The notes: generated by a model from the sequence alone, not told the origin. DNA of 7,631 bases from Acidobacteriaceae bacterium (GCA_003152795.1 PMBA01000234.1:6378-14008); one strand, 5' to 3'. Positions 1 through 6,399 are shown, counted from the first letter of the stretch. Program-made: numbers and translations.

Positions 1-465
1 AATAACGCCGCGAATTATGAGGACGTCGAGTTTGAGAAGATCACCGTAGCGCAGTGGGATGCGATTTTTGCTTCGAACGCGCGCGGACCATTTCTGGTGT
101 CGCGTGAAGCGCTGCCGTGTTTGAGAAAGCGCAGAGGGCGCATCATCACCATGGGTTCGCTGGGCGGCCTGCGCCCATGGGCCACCCATGCCCACTATTG
201 TTCTTCAAAAGCGGCGGTTCACATGCTGACCAAAGCGATGGCAAAGGCGCTGGCGCCGGAGATTGCGGTGAACGCGGTGGCTCCGGGAGTGATTGATTTG
301 GGAGAGAAATCGGCGGCGGGGTTCATGAAGAAGATGGCGAAACAGACGCCAATGCGCCGTAACGGGGCGGCAGCCGACATCGCCGCGGCAGTGATGTTCT
401 TCGTTACCGCTCCGCAGTTTATTACCGGGCAGGTGCTGGCGGTGGATGGCGGGCTGGGACTGTAG
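1..465 (+). CDS. SDR family oxidoreductase, 5'-truncated by the window edge
   Basis: This is the C-terminal 154 residues of a classical short-chain dehydrogenase/reductase, an NAD(P)H-dependent cytosolic oxidoreductase. The reading frame is open from base 1, so the Rossmann nucleotide-binding start (TGxxxGxG) lies outside the window. Visible in order are NNAA at residues 1-4 (the NNAG motif), the catalytic Asn in SNARGPF (about residue 26), the catalytic Ser in the MGS strand (residue 53), the YxxxK pair (Tyr66, Lys70), the NAVAPG turn (91-96), and the family-typical ending ITGQVLAVDGG. The catalytic tetrad is therefore complete. The substrate cannot be told: FabG-like 3-oxoacyl reductases and pteridine reductase-like members look alike here. 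An internal GTG at 97 would give a shorter ORF, but the upstream residues are clearly SDR sequence, so that is not the start. The PagL-like gene begins 40 bp after the stop. Confidence 0.93.
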   Translation, partial: NNAANYEDVEFEKITVAQWDAIFASNARGPFLVSREALPCLRKRRGRIITMGSLGGLRPWATHAHYCSSKAAVHMLTKAMAKALAPEIAVNAVAPGVIDLGEKSAAGFMKKMAKQTPMRRNGAAADIAAAVMFFVTAPQFITGQVLAVDGGLGL

Positions 466-505
466 TGGGTTCGCGTATCATTCGTTTTTGACTTTGACCA
501 TACTT

Positions 506-1096
506 ATGACAAGATCCATTCGTCGTTTGGGCCTCTTCTTTCTGACGCTGCTTCTAGCAGCTTCTCTTGCTGTCGCCCAGGATCGCCCCGAGGAGGGCGG
601 TCATGAGCTCCAGGTTTGGACGGGCGGCGGGCGTTCGGTTCCGGGTGGGACTAAAGATACGAGCGTGTGGAACGCAGGGGTTCGCTACGGGTGGATCCTG
701 ACGGCTCCGCACGGCCCGGGTTTCCTCGCCGGCCGTTTCGAACTCGCCGTGGAAGCCGTGCCCGCGTTTGTCGTGTTCCAACCGGCTAACACTGCCTATG
801 GAGCAGGAGTGAATCCTGTCGGCCTGAAGTGGATTTTCGCTACCCGCGGACACGTTGCCCCGTACATGGAGTTGAATGGAGGCACGCTGTTTACGACGCA
901 TGAAGTGCCGGCGGGAACTTCGACCGTAAATTTCACGTCGGGCGCGGCGTTCGGACTGCATTTTCTCGGGAACCACGCGTGGTCGCTGGATGCCCGCTAC
1001 ATGCATATTTCCAATGCCGGCCTGACCGTGCCAAATCCGGGCGTGAATACGGTGCAGGTGCGGTTGGGCTTTGGGAAGTTCTTTGGGAAAAAGTAG
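506..1096 (+). CDS. PagL-like lipid A 3-O-deacylase / acyloxyacyl hydrolase family outer-membrane protein
   Basis: This is a 196-residue exported protein of the PagL family (PF09411), outer-membrane beta-barrel esterases that remove an acyl chain from lipid A. Residues 1-25 form a signal peptide: basic MTRSIRR, then a Leu-rich core, with cleavage likely after AVA or AVAQ. This decides for the ATG at 506; an in-frame ATG at 446 would add 20 residues in front of the signal peptide and overlap the SDR gene. There is no strong Shine-Dalgarno at 506. The mature part shows alternating hydrophobic strands. Near the C-terminus it carries the family motif MHISNAG (166-172), with His167 and Ser169 matching the catalytic His126/Ser128 of Pseudomonas PagL. 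By simple spacing, the catalytic Glu140 falls on Asn181 in NPGVN, so the third catalytic residue may differ or sit elsewhere. The end (VRLGFGKFFGKK) resembles a last barrel strand. It converges with the iron operon, 46 bp from the end of the ATPase gene. Confidence 0.8.
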   Translation: MTRSIRRLGLFFLTLLLAASLAVAQDRPEEGGHELQVWTGGGRSVPGGTKDTSVWNAGVRYGWILTAPHGPGFLAGRFELAVEAVPAFVVFQPANTAYGAGVNPVGLKWIFATRGHVAPYMELNGGTLFTTHEVPAGTSTVNFTSGAAFGLHFLGNHAWSLDARYMHISNAGLTVPNPGVNTVQVRLGFGKFFGKK

Positions 1097-1142
1097 CGAG
1101 AGCGTTCCCGGCAAAAACTCGAGAAGCCCCGACTCCACACAA

Positions 1143-2375
1143 CTAATCTCGATGGGATAACGCGGTCGAGACTTGCCTGGCTGCAACGCCGCGTCCGCAG
1201 CAAGGCCCAGGCGGAATGGCGGCGCCGTGCGGGCAGGTTCGCGGGTGGTTGAGGAAGGTACAGATCTTGTCGGTGGCTTCGGGCGAGAGTATGTGCTCGA
1301 ATTTACAGGCCTGCTGTTCGATTTCGGTTTCGCTGTCCATGGCGAGCGAATCGGTGAAGAGACGTTCGGCGAGGCGGTGGCGGCGGATGATGTCGGCGGC
1401 GCGCTGGTGTCCGCGCGGCGTGAGCTCGACGATCGCTTGACCGTCCCCGGTTGAAAATCCCGCCGGCTTCAGCGCGTCGTGACACGGGTTCACGAACGGC
1501 TTGTGATCGTGCGTTTCGGGCGGATGCGGGCGCGTCGTCACCAGCCCCATGGCTGCCATCTTTTCCACAGCGATGGAGACCGGAAGAGCGCCGTGAACTT
1601 CCATCCGGCCAATCTCAGCGATTTCACCGTTCTCTTCCAGGGCAAATAGTTCTTCCAGCACTTCGTCGAACTGCTCGTCGTCGGCCATGGCAAAAACTTC
1701 CTGCGCGGCAATTTTGCCGTGATGCAATTCGATGCGGCGGTCGGCCAGGCGCGCCACCACGGGATCGTGGGTCACCATGACGATGGTGCGTCCCTGCTGA
1801 TGAAGCTCGCGGAGCAGGCGCAGGACGATTTCTTCGTTGACGGCGTCAAGGTTGCCGGTGGGCTCGTCGGCAAGCACGATTTTAGGATCGTTGATGAGGG
1901 CGCGGGCAATGCAGACACGCTGTTGCTCGCCTCCGGAAAGCTGCGAGGGCAGGTGGCCGGCGCGGTCTTTGAGGCCGACGCGATCGAGCGCTTCGAGGGC
2001 TTCCTGCTCGTCGGTCATGCTGTGAAAGTACTGGGCGAGCATGACGTTTTCAACGGCGGTGAGATACGGGATCATGTGAAATTGCTGGAAGACGAAGCCG
2101 ATGGTTTCGGCGCGGACATGGTTCAGGTCCGAGGCGCTGAGGCTGGCTACGTTTTGCCCATCAAGCCAGATTTCGCCGCTGGTGGGGCGGTCGAGGCATC
2201 CGATGAGATTGACCATGGTGCTCTTGCCGGAGCCGGAGGGACCCATCATGGCGACCCACTCTCCGGAGGCGATCGAGAGAGAGATGTCGTCGAGCGCGTT
2301 AATCAGGGTGTGTCCGCCGTTGTTTTCTTCCGCCCGGGCGGGATAACTCTTGGTGACGTGCTTGAGTTGAATCAT
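1143..2375 (-). CDS. ABC transporter ATPase (LolD/MacB type) fused to a C-terminal DtxR/MntR-like metal-sensor module
   Basis: Residues 1-228 are an ABC ATPase of the MacB/LolD class that pairs with FtsX-like permeases. Walker A is GPSGSGKS (45-52), the Q-loop is FVFQQF (94-99), the signature is LSGGEQQ (146-152), Walker B is IVLADEPTG (166-174) and the switch His is His203. Family members normally end near residue 230. This one continues for 180 residues. Residues 233-280 resemble the winged helix of DtxR ([11 protein letters not shown] ... [10 protein letters not shown]), residues 281-313 are a long His/Cys-containing insert in the wing, and residues 318-393 match the DtxR dimerisation domain ([27 protein letters not shown]). 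By eye, the metal ligands His333, Glu337, Cys357, Glu360 and His361 match DtxR His79, Glu83, Cys102, Glu105 and His106; Met10 is replaced by Glu238, closer to MntR Asp8. The start ATG follows AAGGGA about 9 nt upstream. It is last in the operon, 103 bp after the second permease. That the sensor gates transport is inference. Confidence 0.93.
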   Translation of the reverse strand: MIQLKHVTKSYPARAEENNGGHTLINALDDISLSIASGEWVAMMGPSGSGKSTMVNLIGCLDRPTSGEIWLDGQNVASLSASDLNHVRAETIGFVFQQFHMIPYLTAVENVMLAQYFHSMTDEQEALEALDRVGLKDRAGHLPSQLSGGEQQRVCIARALINDPKIVLADEPTGNLDAVNEEIVLRLLRELHQQGRTIVMVTHDPVVARLADRRIELHHGKIAAQEVFAMADDEQFDEVLEELFALEENGEIAEIGRMEVHGALPVSIAVEKMAAMGLVTTRPHPPETHDHKPFVNPCHDALKPAGFSTGDGQAIVELTPRGHQRAADIIRRHRLAERLFTDSLAMDSETEIEQQACKFEHILSPEATDKICTFLNHPRTCPHGAAIPPGPCCGRGVAARQVSTALSHRD

Positions 2376-2400
2376 CGTAATCTTTCCCTTAGATAGAAAG
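2376..2400 (-). promoter_or_regulatory. Ribosome binding site of the ATPase-DtxR gene
   Basis: Read on the - strand, AAGGGAAAG lies about 6-14 nt before the ATG at 2375. It fixes the start and lies just downstream (in mRNA sense) of the octamer array, so folding of that array would sit close to the initiation site. Confidence 0.5.
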
Positions 2401-2402
2401 TC

Positions 2403-2466
2403 GTTGAATCATTGAATCATTTAGTCATTGAAACATTGACTCAATACCTCAATGATTCAATGACTC
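2403..2466. repeat. Eight tandem degenerate octamers forming an imperfect inverted repeat
   Basis: The stretch divides into eight consecutive 8-bp units: gttgaatc, attgaatc, atttagtc, attgaaac, attgactc, aatacctc, aatgattc, aatgactc. The first five are of the type ATTGAATC, while the last three resemble the reverse complement (GATTCAAT) in a shifted register. As a result the array folds back on itself: bases 2403-2434 can pair with 2438-2469 at about 25 of 32 positions, leaving a tiny loop. It fills most of the 103-bp gap between the second permease and the ATPase gene, and would be transcribed within the operon. It is much more AT-rich than the flanking genes. It is not a CRISPR array: the units are too short and there are no spacers. 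Confidence 0.85.
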
Positions 2467-2478
2467 AATCGCGTTCCG

Positions 2479-3660
2479 CTACTCTCCCCTCAAAATAATC
2501 GCCGGTTGCACGCGGCGCAGCAGTTCGATCGGCAGGATGGCCGAAAGCAGCGCCACGGCAACACTGCCGGCAAGCACGTACGGAAAGACGCTGAAGCGGG
2601 GGACAACGGGCGCATGAAAATTCACTCGTCCGATCCAGACCGCGACGCCGATGCCGATGAAGAATCCGAAAATCGCGCCAACCACGCCCAGGGCCGCGGC
2701 TTCGGCGGCGAAGAATCCGTTGACCAGACGTTCGGAAGCGCCGAGGGCCTTCATGATGGCGAAATCGCGGCGGCGGTCGAACACCCATCCGATGAGAGTG
2801 GCGAGCACGCATAGCGCGGACGTGAGAACGACCAGCGTGGCGGAGGCGTAAAGAGTGGCGCGCGTTTTATTCAGAACGTTGGCTTCGCCTTCCATGATCT
2901 GGCGAACCGGGCGGACGTCAGACGACGGCAAAAGCTGCGCGAGTTCGCGAATCGATGTTCCAACTTCCGCCGCGGTACCATTGGCCGCGACTTCGATGGT
3001 GGAGGGAGCGATGCCGGTCCAGGTCTGGAATTCAGCCTGATCGATATAGATACGGCTGTCTTCGCCGGCGCCGGTCTGGAGCATTCCGGCGGGAGCGAGT
3101 TGGATTCCTTTGCCCTGGAACGTGAGTTCGAAGGGCTGGTGATTGGGGCTGGTGCCGGGACTGACTACGGCGGCCGCGCGCATCCCGATGAGCGCTTCGT
3201 TTGGAGCACTGGGCCAGCGGCTCACCTTCCACCAGTGATTCAACTGGCGGGCGCGGGCGAAGTCGATGCCGACCACGACTACTGATTGTCCGTTCGCGGT
3301 GCGGGCGACAGCATAGGAAAAGGGAACGGCCAGTGTCTTTGCGCCGAGGACGGATTCGACCCTTGCCAGCGCGTCGGCGGGCAGTGATTGTCCGTCTTTC
3401 GCGACGATCACCACATTCGCGCCATAACTTCGAAACTCGGTGCGGAGCTTGGCTTGCACGTCCACGTAAAGATTCATCATGGCGGTGGCGACTGCGGCGG
3501 CAACAATCATGGCCAGCAGGGCGGAGGCGGCGCGCCGGCGACGAAGCACAGCGGCGCGAAGCAGCATTCGCCCGAACATGGAAATATGGGGCGAGTGAGC
3601 GCGGCGATCGGCAACTTGCCGCGGAGTGAGGAGAGTGCCGGGAGTGGTGCTTGTCGTCAT
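2479..3660 (-). CDS. FtsX/MacB-like ABC permease, second of the iron operon
   Basis: This 393-residue inner-membrane protein has the four-helix layout of FtsX-type permeases. A first transmembrane helix is at about 44-66, a periplasmic domain of about 200 residues follows, and three helices lie at about 268-295, 316-342 and 357-378. The cytoplasmic loop carries the family signature DRRRDFAIMKALGAS (295-309) and the protein ends in PAIILRGE, as usual. After helix 1 it has FRSYGANVVIV, nearly the same as in the neighbouring permease, so the two are paralogues that probably form a heterodimer with the ATPase. Its loop NHWWKVSRWPSAPNEALIG (141-159) shows the ancestral form of the region that is interrupted in the other permease. 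The ATG at 3658-3660 overlaps the upstream stop (ATGA) with GAGGTG just before it, pointing to translational coupling. The first 27 residues are hydrophilic and unusual, and Met28 is an alternative start. Confidence 0.92.
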   Translation of the reverse strand: MTTSTTPGTLLTPRQVADRRAHSPHISMFGRMLLRAAVLRRRRAASALLAMIVAAAVATAMMNLYVDVQAKLRTEFRSYGANVVIVAKDGQSLPADALARVESVLGAKTLAVPFSYAVARTANGQSVVVVGIDFARARQLNHWWKVSRWPSAPNEALIGMRAAAVVSPGTSPNHQPFELTFQGKGIQLAPAGMLQTGAGEDSRIYIDQAEFQTWTGIAPSTIEVAANGTAAEVGTSIRELAQLLPSSDVRPVRQIMEGEANVLNKTRATLYASATLVVLTSALCVLATLIGWVFDRRRDFAIMKALGASERLVNGFFAAEAAALGVVGAIFGFFIGIGVAVWIGRVNFHAPVVPRFSVFPYVLAGSVAVALLSAILPIELLRRVQPAIILRGE

Positions 3661-4976
3661 CCTTCACCTCGCAGAGCGAATACGGGGTCGAACTTTACCG
3701 CGCGGCGGATGGCGGCGGCGCTTCCGGCGAAGGTCACGAAGACGGCGATGGCGATGATGATGGGGAAGAGCACGGGCTCGATGGCAATCTGCGAGTTGAA
3801 AATCGACCGGCCGATCTGGCGGGCGAGCAGGGCCCCGGCGGAGAATCCGGCGATGCCGCCGACGAGCGCGAGCAGCAATGCCTCGGCAAAGAAAATCGCA
3901 GAGACCGCAAGATTGCCGGCGCCGAGCGCTTTCATAAGACCTACTTCGACGCGGCGCTCGTAGATGGCCGTGGCCATAGCGGCGGAAACGGCGAGAGCGG
4001 AGGCCAGAAGGGCGGCGAACGTGATCAGCAGCATGAGTCCCTTGATGCGCGAGAGCACGGTGCCTTCGTTTTGCGCGACCTGGCGGATCTGCTCGGCGTG
4101 CGAGTGCGGAATAACTTCCTGCAACTGGTAGGCAATCGACTCCACGTAGGGCGAGCAGTACCAGCGATCGTAAACTTCGGGCGTCATCGTCTTGGGATCG
4201 CGAACGGAGAGCGCATCCGGAGGCTTGGTCAGAGCGCTGACGTAGACGCGGCGTACGGCGCCGGGCTTGCCGAGAATCTGCTGCGCGAGGGCGAGCGGCG
4301 CGACGATCTGGTCGTCTTCGGCAGCGCCAGTGGAGAGGATGCCGGAGATGAGGAACTGGCGGCCGTTGATTTCCAGGTTGTCGCCTGAGTTCTTGGATAG
4401 CTTGGCGGCTAGACGCTCGCCTATCAGGACATTTTGTGAGTCGTCATTTGGCCAGTTGCATGCGCCTGCCGAGTCTTCGCCTCGGCTTGGACGGGCGAGG
4501 CGCCCATCCCTACACGAGACTTTCCACCACGGGTGTGTGATGCGCACGCCGGTGGTGAAGTCTTCTTTGCCGAAGCTGAGCGCTTTATTGAAGTAGGTGC
4601 CGACCAGCGTTACATCTTGTGCGCCGCTACCGCTGCCGAGTTTCACGGTGACGGGCAGCATGGGCGAGAAGCCGACAATGTTGTGGTGCCAGAAGGTGCC
4701 GCGGATCTTCGGCAGGTCTGCTTCGTTGAGGAATGCGCCATCGCTCGGAGGCTTCAGGTTGACGCCGCCGACCTCCACGTCGAGGGTGTCTTCCTGCGGA
4801 GTGACGACCAGATTTGCGCCGTAGCTGCGAAGTTCGCGATTGATCTTGTCACCAATGTCGGTGGCGACGGCGATCATGGCGGTAGCGACCGCAACGCCCA
4901 GCGTGATCGCAATGCCCGCCAACGCCTTCCGGCGTGCCTGGCGGCGAAACGATTCGTAGACGATGCGCGGAAACAT
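3657..4976 (-). CDS. FtsX/MacB-like ABC permease, first of the iron operon, with an in-frame insertion
   Basis: This 439-residue inner-membrane permease is paralogous to the next gene. Helix 1 is at about 19-38, then comes RELRSYGANLVVTPQ (47-61), a large periplasmic domain, and helices at about 312-336, 358-382 and 400-424. The loop ERRVEVGLMKALGAG (340-354) and the end PVFALRGEG are the FtsX-family signatures. The protein begins 2 bp after the FTR1 stop and overlaps the next gene by 4 bp, so the three are one transcript. In FTR1/P19-type loci such permease pairs work with a MacB-like ATPase, probably coupling ATP hydrolysis to work on periplasmic or membrane partners rather than forming a classical importer channel; that mechanism is inference. 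Residues 155-174 interrupt the motif PWWKVS-WPNDDSQNVLIG and derive from a palindromic repeat. The segment has a Cys near each end (155 and 173). The frame is kept, so the gene is probably still functional. Confidence 0.92.
   Translation of the reverse strand: MFPRIVYESFRRQARRKALAGIAITLGVAVATAMIAVATDIGDKINRELRSYGANLVVTPQEDTLDVEVGGVNLKPPSDGAFLNEADLPKIRGTFWHHNIVGFSPMLPVTVKLGSGSGAQDVTLVGTYFNKALSFGKEDFTTGVRITHPWWKVSCRDGRLARPSRGEDSAGACNWPNDDSQNVLIGERLAAKLSKNSGDNLEINGRQFLISGILSTGAAEDDQIVAPLALAQQILGKPGAVRRVYVSALTKPPDALSVRDPKTMTPEVYDRWYCSPYVESIAYQLQEVIPHSHAEQIRQVAQNEGTVLSRIKGLMLLITFAALLASALAVSAAMATAIYERRVEVGLMKALGAGNLAVSAIFFAEALLLALVGGIAGFSAGALLARQIGRSIFNSQIAIEPVLFPIIIAIAVFVTFAGSAAAIRRAVKFDPVFALRGEG
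4455..4514. repeat. Palindromic repeat element inserted in frame in the permease gene
   Basis: This segment of about 60 bp has two adjacent hairpins. GCCGAG (4468-4473) pairs with CTCGGC (4481-4486) across a 7-nt loop. GGACGGGCG (4489-4497) pairs with CGCCCATCC (4501-4509) across AGG, with one mismatch. It encodes exactly the 20 residues that are missing from the paralogous permease and that split the motif WWKVS-WPNDDS. The sequence resembles short GC-rich dispersed palindromes that I recall from acidobacterial genomes, usually between genes; that identification is from memory and cannot be checked here. Confidence 0.7.
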
Positions 4977-4978
4977 TC

Positions 4979-6229
4979 TTATTTCTGCTCGAAGTAGTGT
5001 CTGCCGGCGGCGACGTCGGCTTCGGAGACGATGACCGCGTCGTCGGTGACCTGCGCCTTCAGCGGGATCGGATTGCAGCCGCCGGGCATACCGACCGACT
5101 GCGGGTTGATGGGAGCGGCGCAGTTCTTGCAGATTACTCCCTGCGCTCCTTTATAGAAGCCCACGGCGCCGCAGATTTCGCAGGCGTCGAAGAGGGTGGC
5201 GATTTTTCCGTCAGGCTTCTGATAGAGCCAGAAACGGACTTCGACGCCGCCTTCTTTCGCTTCGTAGCGGTGCAGTTCGCCGTCATAAATCTGCTTGAGC
5301 GGGATGGAGACTTTGCCGTCGACGAAAGTGACTTCGGCGGCGGGTGAAAGCGCGCTGGCGCTCTTCTCGTAGATGAAGCCCGCGGTGATCATCACGATGA
5401 AGGCGAACGAGCAGATGTAAACCGAGGCCATCCAGAGACGCTCGCGGCGGGCGGTCCAGAGGGCTTTGCGGCGGGCGGCGCCGGCGGGCGGGAGTGCGAC
5501 CGGCTGGCGACTTTTCATTTCAAACAGCACCATCAGCGCGGCCAGCACCAGGATGGTGACGAAGAAGAAAAAATCGTTGCGCACGATAGGACCGATGATG
5601 GCCATTTCCTGGCGCGAAGAGGGAAGCACGCCGTTCTCGGAAAGCTCGTGCAGGCCGGAGATCACAAGCTGTCCAGCGACCAGGAAAAGAATCGCGGTGG
5701 TGACCTTGAAGAACTTCTGCAGATTGATCTTGACGCTGCCCTTGACGAACATCACGCCGAAGAGGACGGCGACGATCACGCCCGAGAGGGTGCCGATGAA
5801 GCTCATCAGTTCGCTCGAGTTCAGCGTTACGGCGGAAAGGATGAGAACGGTTTCGACGCCCTCACGCATGACCATGAGGAAGACAAAGAGGAAGAGGCCG
5901 ATCCAGGCGTCGCCACGGGCGAACAATCCGACCTTGCTTTCGATGTCGCCTTTGAGCTTGCGGCCGGTCTTCATCATGAAGACGATCATGGTGACGACGA
6001 AGACGGCGGCGACCAGCATGACCCAGCCTTCGAAGATGTCTTCGTTCAATTTGTAACGCGACAGCACGACGGCCACGCCAATCGATCCCGCAAAAGCCGC
6101 TGCCAGGGCGGCGTAGACCGATTTGCGCAGATCGTTACGCCCGATTTTGGCCAAGTATGCCAAGGTAATGCCGACGATGAGGGCCGCTTCGACGCCTTCG
6201 CGGAGGGTGATGATGAATGCCTGAAGCAT
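4979..6229 (-). CDS. FTR1-family iron permease fused to a DUF2318 Fe-S-type domain
   Basis: Residues 1-240 are a bacterial FTR1/EfeU-like iron permease with seven predicted membrane segments. Both iron-binding motifs of the family are present as REGVE, in the first helix (10-14) and the fourth (122-126). After a basic linker (250-264) an eighth helix (about 266-287) leads into a C-terminal domain (about 295-416) that matches DUF2318, annotated as an Fe-S-containing protein. This has CEIC (350-353), CKNC (367-370) and the GGCNPIPL motif (383-390). In Campylobacter-type loci DUF2318 is usually a separate gene beside FTR1 and P19. With seven plus one helices, the Cys-rich domain is predicted to lie on the periplasmic side if the N-terminus is outside, as expected for FTR1. 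It could handle electrons or bind iron before transport; this is inference. It is the first gene of the four-gene operon and has a Fur-like site just upstream. The Shine-Dalgarno is weak (AGAAGG, about 12 nt before the ATG). Confidence 0.93.
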   Translation of the reverse strand: MLQAFIITLREGVEAALIVGITLAYLAKIGRNDLRKSVYAALAAAFAGSIGVAVVLSRYKLNEDIFEGWVMLVAAVFVVTMIVFMMKTGRKLKGDIESKVGLFARGDAWIGLFLFVFLMVMREGVETVLILSAVTLNSSELMSFIGTLSGVIVAVLFGVMFVKGSVKINLQKFFKVTTAILFLVAGQLVISGLHELSENGVLPSSRQEMAIIGPIVRNDFFFFVTILVLAALMVLFEMKSRQPVALPPAGAARRKALWTARRERLWMASVYICSFAFIVMITAGFIYEKSASALSPAAEVTFVDGKVSIPLKQIYDGELHRYEAKEGGVEVRFWLYQKPDGKIATLFDACEICGAVGFYKGAQGVICKNCAAPINPQSVGMPGGCNPIPLKAQVTDDAVIVSEADVAAGRHYFEQK

Positions 6230-6251
6230 TAAGAAGTGCCGCCTTCTAGTT

Positions 6252-6270
6252 GAAAATGAAATTCAATTTC
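6252..6270 (-). promoter_or_regulatory. Candidate Fur box upstream of the FTR1 operon
   Basis: The + strand reads GAAAATGAAATTCAATTTC. It matches the classical 19-bp Fur box GATAATGATAATCATTATC at 14 of 19 positions and is itself almost a perfect palindrome (only positions 5/15 and the centre break it). It ends 23 bp before the ATG of the FTR1 gene, where bound repressor would block transcription or its start. The surroundings are AT-rich, so part of the match could be by chance. A site for a DtxR-type regulator is an alternative. Confidence 0.5.
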
Positions 6271-6329
6271 AATATCAATAGGATACGGGTTCGACTGGGG
6301 AGCGGTCAACGCAGTGAATCACGGATGGC

Positions 6330-6345
6330 TGTGATATGCATCACA
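6330..6345. promoter_or_regulatory. Candidate CRP/FNR-family operator
   Basis: TGTGATATGCATCACA contains the exact CRP core TGTGA-N6-TCACA. It lies in the divergent region, 31 bp before a possible promoter of the HIRAN gene (centre near -68 relative to the inferred start of transcription) and 108 bp upstream of the FTR1 start codon. It could act on either side. Which CRP-type protein would bind cannot be told. Confidence 0.45.
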
Positions 6346-6370
6346 CGGGGAAACGGGGGATTGAATGGGG

Positions 6371-6399
6371 TTAACCCGAACAGTGCACTATCGTAGATT
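6371..6399 (+). promoter_or_regulatory. Possible sigma-70-type promoter of the HIRAN gene
   Basis: A -35-like TTAACC (6371-6376) and a -10-like TAGATT (6394-6399) are separated by exactly 17 bp. Each matches consensus at 4 of 6 positions. The spacing and the position 48 bp before the GTG start fit, but the motifs are weak. Confidence 0.3.

Noticed and set aside
1097..1142. Bidirectional terminator between the convergent PagL-like and ATPase genes
   Set aside because: The gap is only 46 bp. I found short complementary pieces such as CGAGA/TCTCG but no stem followed by a T-run in either direction.
554..1186. 210-codon open frame on the - strand across the PagL-like gene
   Set aside because: It is antisense to a clearly recognisable exported protein. 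Its translation is rich in Arg, Pro and Ser with no domain or signal, as expected for a shadow frame in GC-rich DNA.
1719..2396. 225-codon open frame on the + strand across the ATPase
   Set aside because: It is antisense to the conserved ATPase motifs and its translation resembles no family; long antisense frames are common at this codon usage.
2403..2466. CRISPR array
   Set aside because: Repeats are 8 bp and directly abutting, with no spacers and no cas genes nearby.
3651..4388. 245-codon open frame on the + strand across the first permease
   Set aside because: Antisense shadow of the permease; low-complexity Gly/Asp/Glu-rich product with no domain.
5648..6232. 194-codon open frame on the + strand across FTR1
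   Set aside because: Antisense to the membrane helices of FTR1, giving an Asp/Glu/His-rich mirror of hydrophobic codons rather than a real acidic protein.
6230..6300. Sigma-70 promoter for the FTR1 operon
   Set aside because: On the - strand TTGATA could serve as -35, but no acceptable -10 occurs 16-18 bp downstream. A promoter must be near, but I cannot place it.
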